64,000 bases of DNA, taken from assembly GCF_019973775.1 (NCBI RefSeq), contig NZ_AP025032.1:1302001-1366000 (forward strand), written 5' to 3'. Positions 17,201 to 25,964 of this stretch are shown here, piece by piece. This stretch comes from Aureimonas sp. SA4125. Its GTDB lineage: Bacteria; Pseudomonadota; Alphaproteobacteria; Rhizobiales; Rhizobiaceae. The notes under the pieces were generated by a model that saw nothing but the letters and a program-made list of their open reading frames with translations, was not told where the DNA came from and ran no database searches. How positions within the stretch are numbered: the stretch's first letter is position 1; each line of letters begins with the position of its first letter. A program made the translations under genes and the position numbers.

Positions 17201-19790
17201 CGACAAGCCGCGCTACGCCATCGGCGACAAGGCCGTCGTCCATATCGAGCCGCGCTTTGCCGGCAAGGTCGAGGTGCTCGTCATGGACGAGCGCGTCATC
17301 ACGAAGGCCAGTGCCGACATCCCGGCCGAAGGCGGCGACGTGACGCTCGACGTCACCCGCGACTGGGGCCCCGGCGTCTATGTCACCGCAGTTCTCTACC
17401 GGCCGATGAATCTCGTGGAAAAGCGCATGCCGGGCCGGGCGATCGGCCTCGTCCACGCCGCCGTGGATCCCGGCAATCGCGCCTTGGCGGTCAGCCTCAA
17501 GGCGCCGGCCGAGATCGAGCCGCGCCGCACCGTCGACGTCGGCCTCACCGTCGCCGGCATCGCCGAGGGCGAGACGGCCTATGTGACACTGGCCGCCGTC
17601 GACGTCGGCATCCTCAACATCACGAGCTTCACGCCGCCCTCGCCGAATGACTTCTACTTCGGCCAGCGGCGGCTCGGCGTCGAGATCCGCGATCTCTATT
17701 CCCGGCTGATCGACCGCATGCAGGGCGCGCCCGGCTCGGTCCGCTCGGGCGGCGACGCCGGGGCGTCGATGGTCTCGCCGCCGCCGATGGACCAGCTCGT
17801 CGCGCTCTTTTCCGGCGTCGTCACCGCCGGAAAAGACGGCAAGGTCTCCATTCCCGTGGCTGTGCCGGATTTCAACGGCACGCTGAAGCTGATGGCCGTC
17901 GCCTGGTCGAAGAGCGGCGTCGGCGAGGCCAGCGCCGACATGCTCGTGCGCGACCCGATCGTCGTGCAGGTCAGCCAACCGCGCTTCCTGGCGCCGGGCG
18001 ACACTTCGCGCATCGCGATCGACGTCAACCATGTCGAAGGACCGACGGGCAAGGTCCAGCTGGCGCTCTCCGGCGGCGAGGGCATCGTGCGCCTCGAGGC
18101 GAACGGGGACTCTTCGTTCGAGCTCGCCGCGAACGGCCGCCAGCGGGTGATCGTGCCGGTGACGGCGGAAACCGTCGGCGACGCCGCCTTCGAGCTCGCG
18201 ATGACGACGCCGGACGGGACCGTCCTCACCAAGAGTTTTCTGCTGCCGGTGCGCTCCCTTGCACCGGAAACCGTCGCCAAAAGCCGCTTCGAGCTGGCTG
18301 CGAACGGCGGCCGACTGACCCTCGGCGACGATATTCTCGAGGGCTACGTGCCGGAGACGGTGCGTGCGACCGTGTCGATCACCGGCCTCGGCGGCTTCGA
18401 CGTCGCCGGCGTCGTCCGGGCGCTCGACCGCTATCCCTATGGCTGCACCGAGCAGCTGACGAGCCGCGCCATGCCGCTCGTCTATCTCGACCAGACGATC
18501 CTCTCCGCCGGACTTTCCGGCAGCGAGGACGTCGCCGAGCGCGTGAATGCGGCGGTGAAGGGCGTTCTCGCCAACCAGTCGTCGAACGGCAGCTTCGGCC
18601 TCTGGCGCCCCGACAGCGGTGATCTCTGGCTCGACGCCTATGTCGCCGACTTCCTGACGCGTGCCCGCGAGACGGGCTACGCGGTGCCGGATGAAGGCTT
18701 CACGCTCGCCCTCGACAACCTCCGCAATTCCATCAACTATCTGCCGGAACAGCCGGACTGGGGCCCGGTCGCCTATGCCTATTACGTCCTTGCCCGCAAC
18801 GGCCGTGCCGCGATCGGCGACCTGCGCTACTACGCCGACAACGAGGCGGGGAATTTCAGGACGCCGCTGGCCCAGGCACACCTGGCCGCCGCGCTCGCGC
18901 TCTACGGCGACCGGGTGCGCTCGGAAACCGTGTTCCGCATGGCGGTGGACGGCGCAAAGGCGGACCAGGGACAGGTGTCCAGCCGCAGCGACTACGGCAC
19001 GCCGCTGCGCGACGGCGCTGCCGTTCTGACGCTGGGGGTGGAATCAAAGATCGAGGGCGTCGACTTCGAGGGTCTCGTCCAGCGCGTCGGCATCGAGCGT
19101 TCGGAGAAACGCTTCACGTCGACCCAGGAGGACGCCTGGTCGCTGCTTGCGGCCCACGCCCTCCTCAACAGCCGGCCGCCGAGCCTCACCGTCGCCGGAG
19201 AGGACCGCGAGGGCGCCTTTGCCGCATCCTACGACGCGGGGGCGCTCGCGACCCCGGTCGACTTCGCCAACCGCGGCGCCACGCCCGTCTCGGCGGAGAT
19301 GACGCTTGCCGGCGTGCCGCGCGAGGCGCCGCCGGCCGAAAGCGCCGGCTACTTGATCGCCCGCAGCTACTACACGCTGGAGGGCGAGGAAGCCGATCCC
19401 TCGACCGTCGGGCAGGGCGACCGTCTCGTCGCCGTCATCGACGTCCAGCCCGGCGATGCCGAGGCCGCGCGCCTCATCGTCGACGACCCGCTGCCGGCGG
19501 GCTTCGAGATCGACAACCCGTCGATCCTGCGCGGCGGCGACGTCGCCAGCCTCAGCTTCCTCGAACTCACCGACGAGGTGGCGCATACCGAATTCCGCGC
19601 CGACCGCTTCATCGTCGCCGTCAACAAGGCGGCCGGCGACGCTGCCTCCATGCGCTTTGCCTATATCGTGCGGGCAGTCTCGCCAGGCGAATTCGTCCAT
19701 CCCGCGGCCGTCGTCGAGGACATGTACCGCCCCGAACGCCGCGGCCGCACCGACGAAAGCCGCGTGACGGTCGTCGGGGCGTTGCAATAG
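14250..19790 (+). CDS. alpha-2-macroglobulin family protein with PAN/Apple N-terminus
   Basis: Large periplasmic protease-trapping protein, 1846 residues, thought to protect the cell wall when the envelope is breached. ATG 14250 starts a signal peptide (RGIGVLLALALAALTG) without a lipobox cysteine. Residues about 30-100 form a PAN/Apple-like module with paired cysteines (ICETACLSDAKCQAF, KWCFLK). Macroglobulin domains follow, including the alpha-2-macroglobulin core with LAPGDTSRIAIDV. The thioester motif is intact: GCTEQ with Cys near residue 1399, inside YPYGCTEQLTSR. The terpenoid-cyclase-like helical region and a C-terminal beta domain end the protein. The PBP1C gene follows downstream, the usual partner of this protein in bacteria. 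Confidence 0.93.
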   Translation: MRKLFRTRGIGVLLALALAALTGQPALSQSTAERRIVSSPNADYFGGDYDILKDVDANICETACLSDAKCQAFTLNTSTKWCFLKSEIGELRYAQKATSGRVVTAAALTEDQVAEREAELAFLPKEQRDGAAQLRLAVEGEERDAGLDDGAIAAAADTALSGRDFAEASRLYREILKRDASDSEAWKGLALATLAFTSDDYEQKQANDALRAPAAINAYVTAADAVGKASALDLLAQSMAAAEDWASAIKTWRASIAVLDLAETRTRLDAAVASHGFRITDNTVDNNAANPRICVNFSEALAPSLINSETIGNYVSVDGGDSLPVSASGSQVCVEGVTHGARYRMVIRPGILSASGEKTARPSDISVYVRDRDPSVRFASNAYVLPAGGEATIPVTTVNTDTVQARLVRIGDRQLARTIAESRFLGQFASYEVDDIADNQGEQVWKGFVDVARRTNEEVTTAIPVSALVTDLHPGVYLLSANATNAKNDYEALATQWFVLTDIGLSTFSAEDGFHVFARSLGTALPLPGVKLDVVAANNNVLGTVTTDDKGYARLSAGLMRGTGGDRPAVLMASADGASPENTSAAKPEDGAAPGDFVFLDLTATPFDLTDRGVEGRQPAGALDVFLTPERGIYRTGDTAHFTGLMRDGRGEAVEGLTLTGIVTRPDGVEFARQQISGEAAGGFTWETSFPANAMRGAWTFALFTDPKRPALAQQTVLVDDFEPQKIDFDLTVAGEILDPAAPPAASVDVRYLFGAAAAGLEVSGVTILQVAETIDGFSGYHFGLADDEPTAMRIPFSGDVTDEAGHSSLTIEKFEPPVTTKPLKASVQVQVTDAGGRPVEKTVDLPLAGAKPRLGIKRLFDGAVGQGAEAAFDIVALGPDAKRSGLSEVDWVVNKITMNFQWYQSNGRWNYEPTRSVARVASGSLDLSAEAGGKIAVPVEWGGYELVLTDPAGNALPASVAFDAGWYVAATSAETPDILKVSLDKPRYAIGDKAVVHIEPRFAGKVEVLVMDERVITKASADIPAEGGDVTLDVTRDWGPGVYVTAVLYRPMNLVEKRMPGRAIGLVHAAVDPGNRALAVSLKAPAEIEPRRTVDVGLTVAGIAEGETAYVTLAAVDVGILNITSFTPPSPNDFYFGQRRLGVEIRDLYSRLIDRMQGAPGSVRSGGDAGASMVSPPPMDQLVALFSGVVTAGKDGKVSIPVAVPDFNGTLKLMAVAWSKSGVGEASADMLVRDPIVVQVSQPRFLAPGDTSRIAIDVNHVEGPTGKVQLALSGGEGIVRLEANGDSSFELAANGRQRVIVPVTAETVGDAAFELAMTTPDGTVLTKSFLLPVRSLAPETVAKSRFELAANGGRLTLGDDILEGYVPETVRATVSITGLGGFDVAGVVRALDRYPYGCTEQLTSRAMPLVYLDQTILSAGLSGSEDVAERVNAAVKGVLANQSSNGSFGLWRPDSGDLWLDAYVADFLTRARETGYAVPDEGFTLALDNLRNSINYLPEQPDWGPVAYAYYVLARNGRAAIGDLRYYADNEAGNFRTPLAQAHLAAALALYGDRVRSETVFRMAVDGAKADQGQVSSRSDYGTPLRDGAAVLTLGVESKIEGVDFEGLVQRVGIERSEKRFTSTQEDAWSLLAAHALLNSRPPSLTVAGEDREGAFAASYDAGALATPVDFANRGATPVSAEMTLAGVPREAPPAESAGYLIARSYYTLEGEEADPSTVGQGDRLVAVIDVQPGDAEAARLIVDDPLPAGFEIDNPSILRGGDVASLSFLELTDEVAHTEFRADRFIVAVNKAAGDAASMRFAYIVRAVSPGEFVHPAAVVEDMYRPERRGRTDESRVTVVGALQ

Positions 19791-19824
19791 GCGGGAGGCA
19801 AGGGCGACACGGTTTGCGCGCGGC

Positions 19825-19940
19825 ACCCCCCTCTGTCCTGCCGGACATCTCCCCCTCAAGGGGGGAGATCGGAAGATCGCAGCCCTATCCGCGCCTGATC
19901 TCCCCCCTTGAGGGGGAGATGCCGGCAGGCAGAGGGGGGC
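19825..19940. repeat. palindromic element, family A (two inverted arms)
   Basis: Two inverted copies of a unit of about 45 bases, each containing CATCTCCCCCTCAAGG-type hairpins: left arm 19825-19869, right arm 19898-19940. The left arm reads CCTCTGTCCTGCCGG before the hairpin, and the right arm carries its complement. A related unit lies inside the GTA terminase gene at 38899-38951. Confidence 0.7.
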
Positions 19941-20054
19941 GCGCAGCCGCCGCGGCCGGTCGGCTTGAGGCGGCGGGTCGCGACGGCAGAGCGACGCACA
20001 CAGGGGCGGGCACGAAGCGCTCACCGCTGGAAACGAGGATACAGCCCATCAGTC

Positions 20055-20187
20055 GTCATCCCGGCCTTGCGCCGGGATCCATGCCAAATCGCCGGGACAA
20101 ACCGAGGATGGTGGACCGGCGGGCTTCCTGTACCGATTCTCCTTCCTCATCGCTTCGGCATGGATCCCGGCTCAAGGCAGGGATGAC
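20055..20187. repeat. palindromic element, family B, copy 1
   Basis: Inverted arms GTCATCCCGGCCTTGCGCCG...ATCCATGCC (20055-20085) and its complement ending GGGATGAC (20157-20187). Two related copies occur in this window, near 23.6 and 37.4 kb. It lies between the alpha-2-macroglobulin and PBP1C genes together with a family A element, filling most of that gap. Confidence 0.7.
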
Positions 20188-20237
20188 GAAGGGGACGGGG
20201 GAGCGCCTAACGGTTCCCGAGCCGGTGAGGCTGGCTC

Positions 20238-22310
20238 ATGCGTAGGCGCCTCATGGCCGCTGCCCTTATCGCCGCGTTCCTTGCTGCCGGCGCCTTGGTC
20301 GGGGCACACTGGCTCGATGCCGCCATCGACGCGCGCGTCGCCGATCTGGCCGAGCCGGAGACCGGCGTCACGGTCACCGCCCGGGACGGCGAACTGCTTC
20401 GGGCCTTTGCCGACGACGATGGGCGCTGGCGGCTGGACATCGGGACCGGGGACGTCGACCCGCGCTACGTCAAGATACTGACGGCCTGGGAGGACCAGCG
20501 TTTTGCCAGCCATGGCGGCGTCGACGGGCGGGCGGTGCTGCGGGCGGTGTGGCAGTCGATCCGCCACGGGCGCATCGTCTCCGGTGGCTCGACGCTGACC
20601 ATGCAGGTGGCGCGGATGCAGAAGCGCCTGCCGACCGGGAGCTTCGCCTCCAAGGGCGAGCAGGTGCTCGGGGCGTTGGCGCTGGAGCGGGAGCGTTCGA
20701 AGGACGAGATCCTCGGACTCTATCTGAAGCTTGCGCCCTATGGCGGCAATATCGAGGGGATCCGCGCCGCAAGCCTTGCCTGGCTCGGCAAGGAGCCGCG
20801 GCGGCTGACGGTGGCAGAGGCGGCGCTGCTCGTCGCGCTGCCGCAGGCGCCGGAAAGGCTGCGGCCGGACCTTCATGCGGACCGCGCCGAGCGGGCCCGC
20901 AACCGGGTGATCGCGCGCATGCAGGACCTCGGCATCCTGTCCGAAGCCGAGGCGCGGCGTGGCATGGCCGAGCCGATCCCGCGGCGGCGGCGCGACCTGC
21001 CGATGCTGGCCGCGCATGCGACCGAGCGGCTGCACCGCGGCGATCCCAAGGCGCGGAAACTGCATCTCACCCTCGACGCGAAGCTGCAGCAGCGGCTGGA
21101 GGACTATGCCCGCGCCCGCGCGGCAGCAATGATCGCGCCGCTGAGCCTTGCCATCCTCGTCACCGACCATCGGACGGGTGAAATCCTTGCCTCGATCGGC
21201 TCGCCGGATGTCTTCGACGCCAAGCGCCAGGGCTATGTCGACCTGACGCGCGCGCTGCGCTCGCCGGGATCGACGCTGAAGCCGCTGATCTTCGGCCTCG
21301 CCTTCGAGCGCGGCGTCGCCCATCCCGAAAGCCTCGTCGACGACCGGCCGACGGCCTTTGCCGGCTACACCCCGCAGAATTTCGATCACACCTTCGAGGG
21401 CCTCATCACCGCGCGCCGGGCGCTGCAGCTCTCGCGCAACCTGCCGGCGGTGGAACTCCTCGCGGCCACCGGCCCGTCCCGCCTGGTGCAGCGCATGCGC
21501 CGGGCGGGCGCCACGCCGGAGCTCGGCAGCCGCACGATTCCAGGTCTTGCCATCGGCCTCGGCGGTCTCGGCCTGACGTTGGAAGACCTCGTCGCGATCT
21601 ATGGCGGCATCGCCAATGGCGGGATGGCCAAGCCGCTCAGGATCGACGCCGGCACGGCCGCAATCCTCGGCGCAAGGCCGGCGGCGCGGGTGTTGTCGGA
21701 ACAGGCGGCCTGGTACGTCACCTCGATCCTTGCCGGGGCGACGACCACGGTGAAGGGCTCGCCCGGTACGATCGCGCACAAGACCGGCACCTCCTTCGGC
21801 TACCGCGACGCCTGGTCGATCGGCTATGACGGGGAGCATGTCGTCGGCATCTGGCTGGGACGGCCGGATGGTGCGCCGGTTGCCGGCCTCGTCGGCCAGG
21901 ACGCCGCCGTGCCGGTCATGCGTGATGTCTTCGCCCGCATCGGTCCGGCCGTGCGCCTGCCCGGCCCGCCGCCCGGCATCCTCGCTGCCGCCGGGCGCAA
22001 CCTGCCGCCGCCGCTGCGCATCGTCGGCGCGTCCGCGGCGCGGCCGGGCGGCGGTCCGGCGCCGGAAATCGTCTTCCCGCCGAACGCCGCCCATGTCGAG
22101 CTGGGCCTTGCCGAGGGGGCCACTGCCGACCTCTCGCTGAAGGTTCGCAACGGCGCCCCGCCCTTCACCTGGTATGTCGACGGCGCTCCGGTGGTGCAGG
22201 GGCAGTTCGACCGGCAGGCCTCCTGGCACGCCAGGGAGCCCGGGTTCATCGACATATCCGTGGTGGACTCGGCCGGGGCGGCGGCGTCGAGCCGGGTGTT
22301 CGTCGACTGA
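20238..22310 (+). CDS. pbpC: penicillin-binding protein 1C (bifunctional transglycosylase/transpeptidase)
   Basis: 690 residues, inner-membrane anchored with the catalytic domains in the periplasm. An N-terminal anchor (MAAALIAAFLAAGALVGA) is followed by a GT51 transglycosylase domain (TAWEDQRFASHGGVDGRA, GGSTLTMQVARM) and a transpeptidase domain with S-x-x-K in SPGSTLKPL, SRN in the second motif position and KTGTSFG. The last 90 residues match the PBP1C C-terminal domain. It is paired with the alpha-2-macroglobulin gene 447 bases upstream, as in E. coli yfhM-pbpC, and probably acts in repair of breached cell wall. ATG 20238 overlaps no other gene. Confidence 0.94.
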   Translation: MRRRLMAAALIAAFLAAGALVGAHWLDAAIDARVADLAEPETGVTVTARDGELLRAFADDDGRWRLDIGTGDVDPRYVKILTAWEDQRFASHGGVDGRAVLRAVWQSIRHGRIVSGGSTLTMQVARMQKRLPTGSFASKGEQVLGALALERERSKDEILGLYLKLAPYGGNIEGIRAASLAWLGKEPRRLTVAEAALLVALPQAPERLRPDLHADRAERARNRVIARMQDLGILSEAEARRGMAEPIPRRRRDLPMLAAHATERLHRGDPKARKLHLTLDAKLQQRLEDYARARAAAMIAPLSLAILVTDHRTGEILASIGSPDVFDAKRQGYVDLTRALRSPGSTLKPLIFGLAFERGVAHPESLVDDRPTAFAGYTPQNFDHTFEGLITARRALQLSRNLPAVELLAATGPSRLVQRMRRAGATPELGSRTIPGLAIGLGGLGLTLEDLVAIYGGIANGGMAKPLRIDAGTAAILGARPAARVLSEQAAWYVTSILAGATTTVKGSPGTIAHKTGTSFGYRDAWSIGYDGEHVVGIWLGRPDGAPVAGLVGQDAAVPVMRDVFARIGPAVRLPGPPPGILAAAGRNLPPPLRIVGASAARPGGGPAPEIVFPPNAAHVELGLAEGATADLSLKVRNGAPPFTWYVDGAPVVQGQFDRQASWHAREPGFIDISVVDSAGAAASSRVFVD

Positions 22311-22319
22311 CCGCCCGCG

Positions 22320-23381
22320 TCAGCGGCCCAGTCGGTGAGCTGCCCGAAACGTCTCGGCAAAGAGCGGTGCCGCTTCCGCGACGGCGGCGAGCGAGTACCC
22401 GCCTTCCTGGACGATGACGGTGGGCAGGCCGAGCGTTCCGAGGATCGCGCCGATGCGGCCATAGGCCTCTGTCGTGACGGCGAGCTTCGATAGCGGGTCG
22501 TCGCGGTGTGCGTCCCAGCCGGCGGAAATGACCAGCGCTTCGGCGCCGAAGGACGAGACCTTTTCGGCCAGTTGCGTGACGGCAGCGACGAAGGCCTCGT
22601 CGTCGGCGCCGAAGGCGAGCGGCAGATTGAGATTGAAGCCCTCGCCGTCGCCCGCGCCCGTCTCCTCGGCATAGCCGGCGAAATGCGGGTAGTAGGCGCT
22701 GGGATCGGTGTGGGTGGAGGCGACGAGCACGTCACTGCGGCGGTAGAAGATGGCCTGCGTGCCGTCGCCGTGATGCGTGTCGAAGTCGAGGATGGCGACG
22801 CGGGAGAAGCGCTTGCGCAGGGCTTCGGCCGATATCGAGGCGTTGTTGAAGAAGCAGAAGCCGTTGGCGCGGTCGGCATAGGCGTGGTGGCCCGGCGGGC
22901 GGCAGAGCGCGAAGCTCGCGGCCTCCCCGGCAAGGACGGCCTCGGCGGCGGCTATGGCGGTCTGCGCCGAGGCGTAGGCGGCGCGGTAGGTGCCGTCCAT
23001 CATGGCGCAGGAGAGATCGCCGATATACCAGCCGGTCCGGCCGAGAATGCCCGTCGTCCGCGGTTTTCCCCGCGTAGCGAAGTCCGGTCCCGAGGAGACG
23101 TAGGGGTGGATGTTCGGCAGCACTTCCGGCCCGGCATTCGGCAGGGTCTGGAAGAGGTCGTAGGCCTCGGCCAGGAAGGCGACATAATGGTCGGCGTGCA
23201 CGGCGTGGATCGGCGCCAGGCCGTGATCGGCGGGCGTTTCCTGCCGGAGTCCGAGGGCGGACAGCTTTGCGATCAGCGTTTCGGCACGGGCCGGATTTTC
23301 CAATGGCGTGACGAGGCGGCCGTGCACGCCGTATTGCGTCGGCCGGTGGGCGGTCTGGGCGGGATCGAAGAACAGGCGCAT
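22320..23381 (-). CDS. histone deacetylase-like amidohydrolase (polyamine deacetylase type)
   Basis: 353-residue zinc hydrolase of the arginase/deacetylase fold; bacterial members of this subgroup act on acetylpolyamines or similar amides. Visible catalytic features: RPPGHHA with the His-His pair, DFDTHHGDGTQ with zinc ligands Asp and His, and SAGWDAH with the third ligand. The first residues (RLFFDPAQTAHRP) are typical of the acetylpolyamine aminohydrolase group. It is convergent with pbpC, 9 bases away, and appears monocistronic. No polyamine transport gene is adjacent, so the substrate is not indicated by context. Confidence 0.88.
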   Translation of the reverse strand: MRLFFDPAQTAHRPTQYGVHGRLVTPLENPARAETLIAKLSALGLRQETPADHGLAPIHAVHADHYVAFLAEAYDLFQTLPNAGPEVLPNIHPYVSSGPDFATRGKPRTTGILGRTGWYIGDLSCAMMDGTYRAAYASAQTAIAAAEAVLAGEAASFALCRPPGHHAYADRANGFCFFNNASISAEALRKRFSRVAILDFDTHHGDGTQAIFYRRSDVLVASTHTDPSAYYPHFAGYAEETGAGDGEGFNLNLPLAFGADDEAFVAAVTQLAEKVSSFGAEALVISAGWDAHRDDPLSKLAVTTEAYGRIGAILGTLGLPTVIVQEGGYSLAAVAEAAPLFAETFRAAHRLGR

Positions 23382-23541
23382 GGGAATCCGGGGCTGGGCG
23401 CGGGGGCGCGGGACGGGGTCACGCGAGGCTATGCCAGCGCGGCGGCGACGTCACGCGCTCGGATTCGGGGAGGCGCCCGACCGCTCACGCCGAGTTTGAT
23501 GGGATGGCGGCTCGCTCCGAACGCGCAAACCCTTATCCTGT
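23382..23541. other. spacer upstream of the deacetylase gene
   Basis: Together with the repeat that follows and a further 100 bases this forms a gap of about 410 bases between two minus-strand genes. I see no gene in it. The promoter of the deacetylase gene presumably lies here. Confidence 0.4.
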
Positions 23542-23691
23542 CGTCATTGTCTGGCTTGGCCCGACAACCCATGCCGAGGCGGGGTCAAACCGCCGCTTCA
23601 GGGCAGGACGGCTCGAAGCGCGCATCATCCTGCCGGCGCAATGCCGGTTTCCGCCGCCTCGGCATGGGTCCCGGGCCAAGCCCGGGATGAC
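23542..23691. repeat. palindromic element, family B, copy 2
   Basis: Inverted arms: GTCATTGTCTGGCTTGGCCC ending CCATGCCGAGGC (23542-23580), and GCCTCGGCATGGGT ending CCCGGGATGAC (23656-23691). It shares the outer GTCAT/ATGAC ends and the inner CATG core with the copies near 20.1 and 37.4 kb. Confidence 0.7.
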
Positions 23692-23793
23692 TGTTCTGGC
23701 AGGTCGGCGGCGCCGACACGCCGCGTCACGCAGAAACGTCCAGATGGCTGTTGCGCGTCTTCCCGAAGCTCCAGATCGCCTCTGCGAGGAAGT

Positions 23794-24690
23794 TCAGTCC
23801 TCGCGCTTGATCCCGTTCAGCTCCGCGACGATGTCCGACAGCATCGGCACGAAGTCGTCGCCGCGGCCGATCGATTCGGCGGTGGCGTAGGAGTTCTTCA
23901 CGGCGCTGGCGATATGCGTCGAGACGCCGGATTCGTTGGCCATGGAGACGAGGTAGCGGGTATCCTTGTGGGCGTTCTTCAAGGTGAACTTGTGGGCGTC
24001 GCGGTCGCGGCCGACGACATATTGCATGAAGGTCTGGTAGAAGCCGCAATCCATGCGGCCGCCGGTGAGCACGCTGTGGAAGATTTCCGGCGAGACGCCG
24101 GATTTCTGGCCGATGGCGAGCGCTTCGGCATAGAGCGCGCCGTAGCCGAGCGAGAGGAAGTTGTTGAGGAGCTTCATCGTGTGGCCGGAGCCGATGTCGC
24201 CGGTGTGGACGATCTTGCCGGACCAGGTGTCGATGAGAGGGCGGACCTTCTCGAACAGTTCGGGCGTCGCGCCGACCATGCAGTCGAGCGTGCCGGTCCA
24301 GGCTTCCTTCGGGGTGCGCGACAGCGGCGCGTCGACGAACGACACGCCCTTTTCCGCGCAGAGTTCCGCCAGACGCCGGGTGGAGACGGGATTGGATGTC
24401 GAGGAGTCGAGGATGACGAGGCCGGAACGGGCCGTGGAAAGAAGTCCGCCTGGACCGGTGACGACGGCCTCGACCTCGGGCGAGCCGGGGAGGCAGAGGA
24501 CGACCATGTCACAGGTTTCGCCGATTTCGGCCACGGAAGAAGCCTCGGTGGCACCGCGGCCGACGAGGTCCTCGATCGCCTCGCGCTTGCGGTTGGGCAA
24601 AGCGCGCAGGGCAAAGCCCTTTTCGACGATGTTCTTGGCCATGCCGTGGCCCATGTAGCCAAGGCCGATAAAGCCGATGGTGTCGGTCAT
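23794..24690 (-). CDS. NAD(P)-dependent oxidoreductase, 3-hydroxyisobutyrate dehydrogenase family
   Basis: 298-residue beta-hydroxyacid dehydrogenase. The N-terminal Rossmann motif is GFIGLGYMGHGMA, the substrate-binding segment DAPLSRTPKEAWTG replaces the commoner DAPVSGG form, and the catalytic lysine sits in GHTMKLLNNFLSLG. Family members reduce or oxidise 3-hydroxyisobutyrate, tartronate semialdehyde or related 2-/3-hydroxyacids; the SRTPKEA variant of the substrate loop suggests a substrate other than 3-hydroxyisobutyrate. Monocistronic on the minus strand, with no catabolic partner adjacent. Confidence 0.9.
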   Translation of the reverse strand: MTDTIGFIGLGYMGHGMAKNIVEKGFALRALPNRKREAIEDLVGRGATEASSVAEIGETCDMVVLCLPGSPEVEAVVTGPGGLLSTARSGLVILDSSTSNPVSTRRLAELCAEKGVSFVDAPLSRTPKEAWTGTLDCMVGATPELFEKVRPLIDTWSGKIVHTGDIGSGHTMKLLNNFLSLGYGALYAEALAIGQKSGVSPEIFHSVLTGGRMDCGFYQTFMQYVVGRDRDAHKFTLKNAHKDTRYLVSMANESGVSTHIASAVKNSYATAESIGRGDDFVPMLSDIVAELNGIKRED

Positions 24691-25289
24691 GAAGTCATTC
24701 TCCCTTGCGCGTCCGAAGACGTCAGATCAGCATATTTTCAAAGAGAATCCGAAAGCGTCGCGAAGCTGCTGCCACCGGATCCCCTTGTCTCCCTGGCGTC
24801 CGACGCTCTTCCCTTCCCAAGCGTCGATGCCCACGCGGATCTCGCCGCGTGCCTTAGAGATGGGGCGACCATTGCGAAAGTCCCGCCCTCTGCGCAAGCG
24901 GCTTGAGATGAGAGGTCAGGCCAGCTTGTTAAGAAACCGAGTCCGGATCTCCCGGATCTGCTCGTGAGATTGCGGTGTCAGGTGAGGATATTGTCTGATT
25001 GATTCAGGATCCGGCCAGCGGCGCGCGGGGTCGTGGTGGAAGGGCGGATGAGGCGAGGGAGGACGGCCTGCCATTCCCAAAGGTCAGGCCAACATATTCA
25101 CAACCTGAATCCGGCGATGCTCGCAAGTGTCTGCTTCCGGAATCAAATCAGCTCCGGACGCCAGATTCTTCCTGTGCGCGCAAAGACCTGCGGAGCAGGG
25201 GCTGTAGCGTGTTCTGCCGCACGGCGAGATCGACGTCAAGCAAGGGCGCGATGCCGCTGCGGCACGGTGTGGATGGCGGCACGGCGCGG
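24691..25289. other. 600-base gap without a supported gene
   Basis: A+T content is higher than average, particularly 24710-24780 and 24940-25010. Open frames exist (for example 24999-25295) but no protein is recognisable and no ribosome site fits. The left edge should carry the promoter of the dehydrogenase gene. I see no RNA gene or strong repeat. Confidence 0.5.
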
Positions 25290-25754
25290 TCATGAGGGCC
25301 GCGGCGGATGGGCACCGGGATGCGCGCCCCATGGCGGGCGGGCCGGGCGCCGATCGCGTGACCGGCGGAAGCGCGCATTCAGTTCGCGCCCCGACCGGCG
25401 GTCGCCCGCCTCGTCGGGGAGAGCTGGGCCGCCACGCAGCCAGGCGAGAGCGTGGCGGACGGCGACGTGGCGGTTGATATCGTAGCGGGCACTGCCGGCG
25501 CGCGCGTGCCGCGACAGGCGGTCCGCCTCGGCGACGAGCCGCGTCTCGATGCGGCACGCGAGGTCCGGGGCGAGTGCCGCGGCCGACGGGCATCCATCGA
25601 CGATATCGAGTTCCGGCGGCGACAGACCGAGCCGGGCCAGAAGAAAGCGCAGCTCGAAGCTGCGGGTCTTCCGTTCGATTTCCTGCCGCAGCTTGATCCG
25701 GTGCGCGGCGATGGCGGCGCGCATCGCCGCTTCCAGTCTTTCGGCTTCGGTCAT
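25290..25754 (-). CDS. conserved hypothetical protein divergent from gafYZ
   Basis: 154 residues; I do not recognise a named family. The N-terminal part (MTEAERLEAAMRAAIAAHR, then KLRQEIERKTRSFELRFLLA) is predicted mostly helical and charged; the middle contains ARYDINRHVAVRHALAWL. The last third is Arg/Pro-rich and probably disordered. Start at ATG 25754 is favoured because AGGGGA lies upstream. No clear helix-turn-helix is visible, but its divergent position next to the GTA activator pair, with palindromes in between, makes a regulatory link worth testing. Confidence 0.6.
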   Translation of the reverse strand: MTEAERLEAAMRAAIAAHRIKLRQEIERKTRSFELRFLLARLGLSPPELDIVDGCPSAAALAPDLACRIETRLVAEADRLSRHARAGSARYDINRHVAVRHALAWLRGGPALPDEAGDRRSGRELNARFRRSRDRRPARPPWGAHPGAHPPRPS

Positions 25755-25883
25755 GGCGGCTGTCCCCTGCGGCATCCCGGCAGGATGGCGCCGCATCGCC
25801 CAAAAGAGGAAAAAAATCCTTATGCCCGACAGGGAGTTTGCTCCGTGAGGCCTGCAGGGAAGCCCAGATAGCCGAATATGTCG

Positions 25884-25942
25884 CTGTCAGACACAGGAAA
25901 GATTTCCTATATCGTGTCGATTGTCCTAAGGATGAGGGACAA
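25884..25942 (+). promoter_or_regulatory. predicted gafYZ promoter with two dyads
   Basis: A weak -35 (CTGTCA, 25884-25889) and a -10 (TATATC, 25908-25913) flank the palindrome AGGAAAGATTTCCT (25895-25908), which would place an operator between the two boxes, a classic repressor position. A second inverted repeat, TTGTCC (25921-25926) with GGACAA (25937-25942), follows at the likely start point. Predicted by eye. Confidence 0.4.
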
Positions 25943-25964
25943 GCAGCCGCGAGGGAGAGGCGAA

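Noticed and set aside
19801..20237. CRISPR-like array between a2m and pbpC
   Set aside because: The repeats are inverted arms of palindromic elements, not regularly spaced direct repeats, and no cas gene is near.
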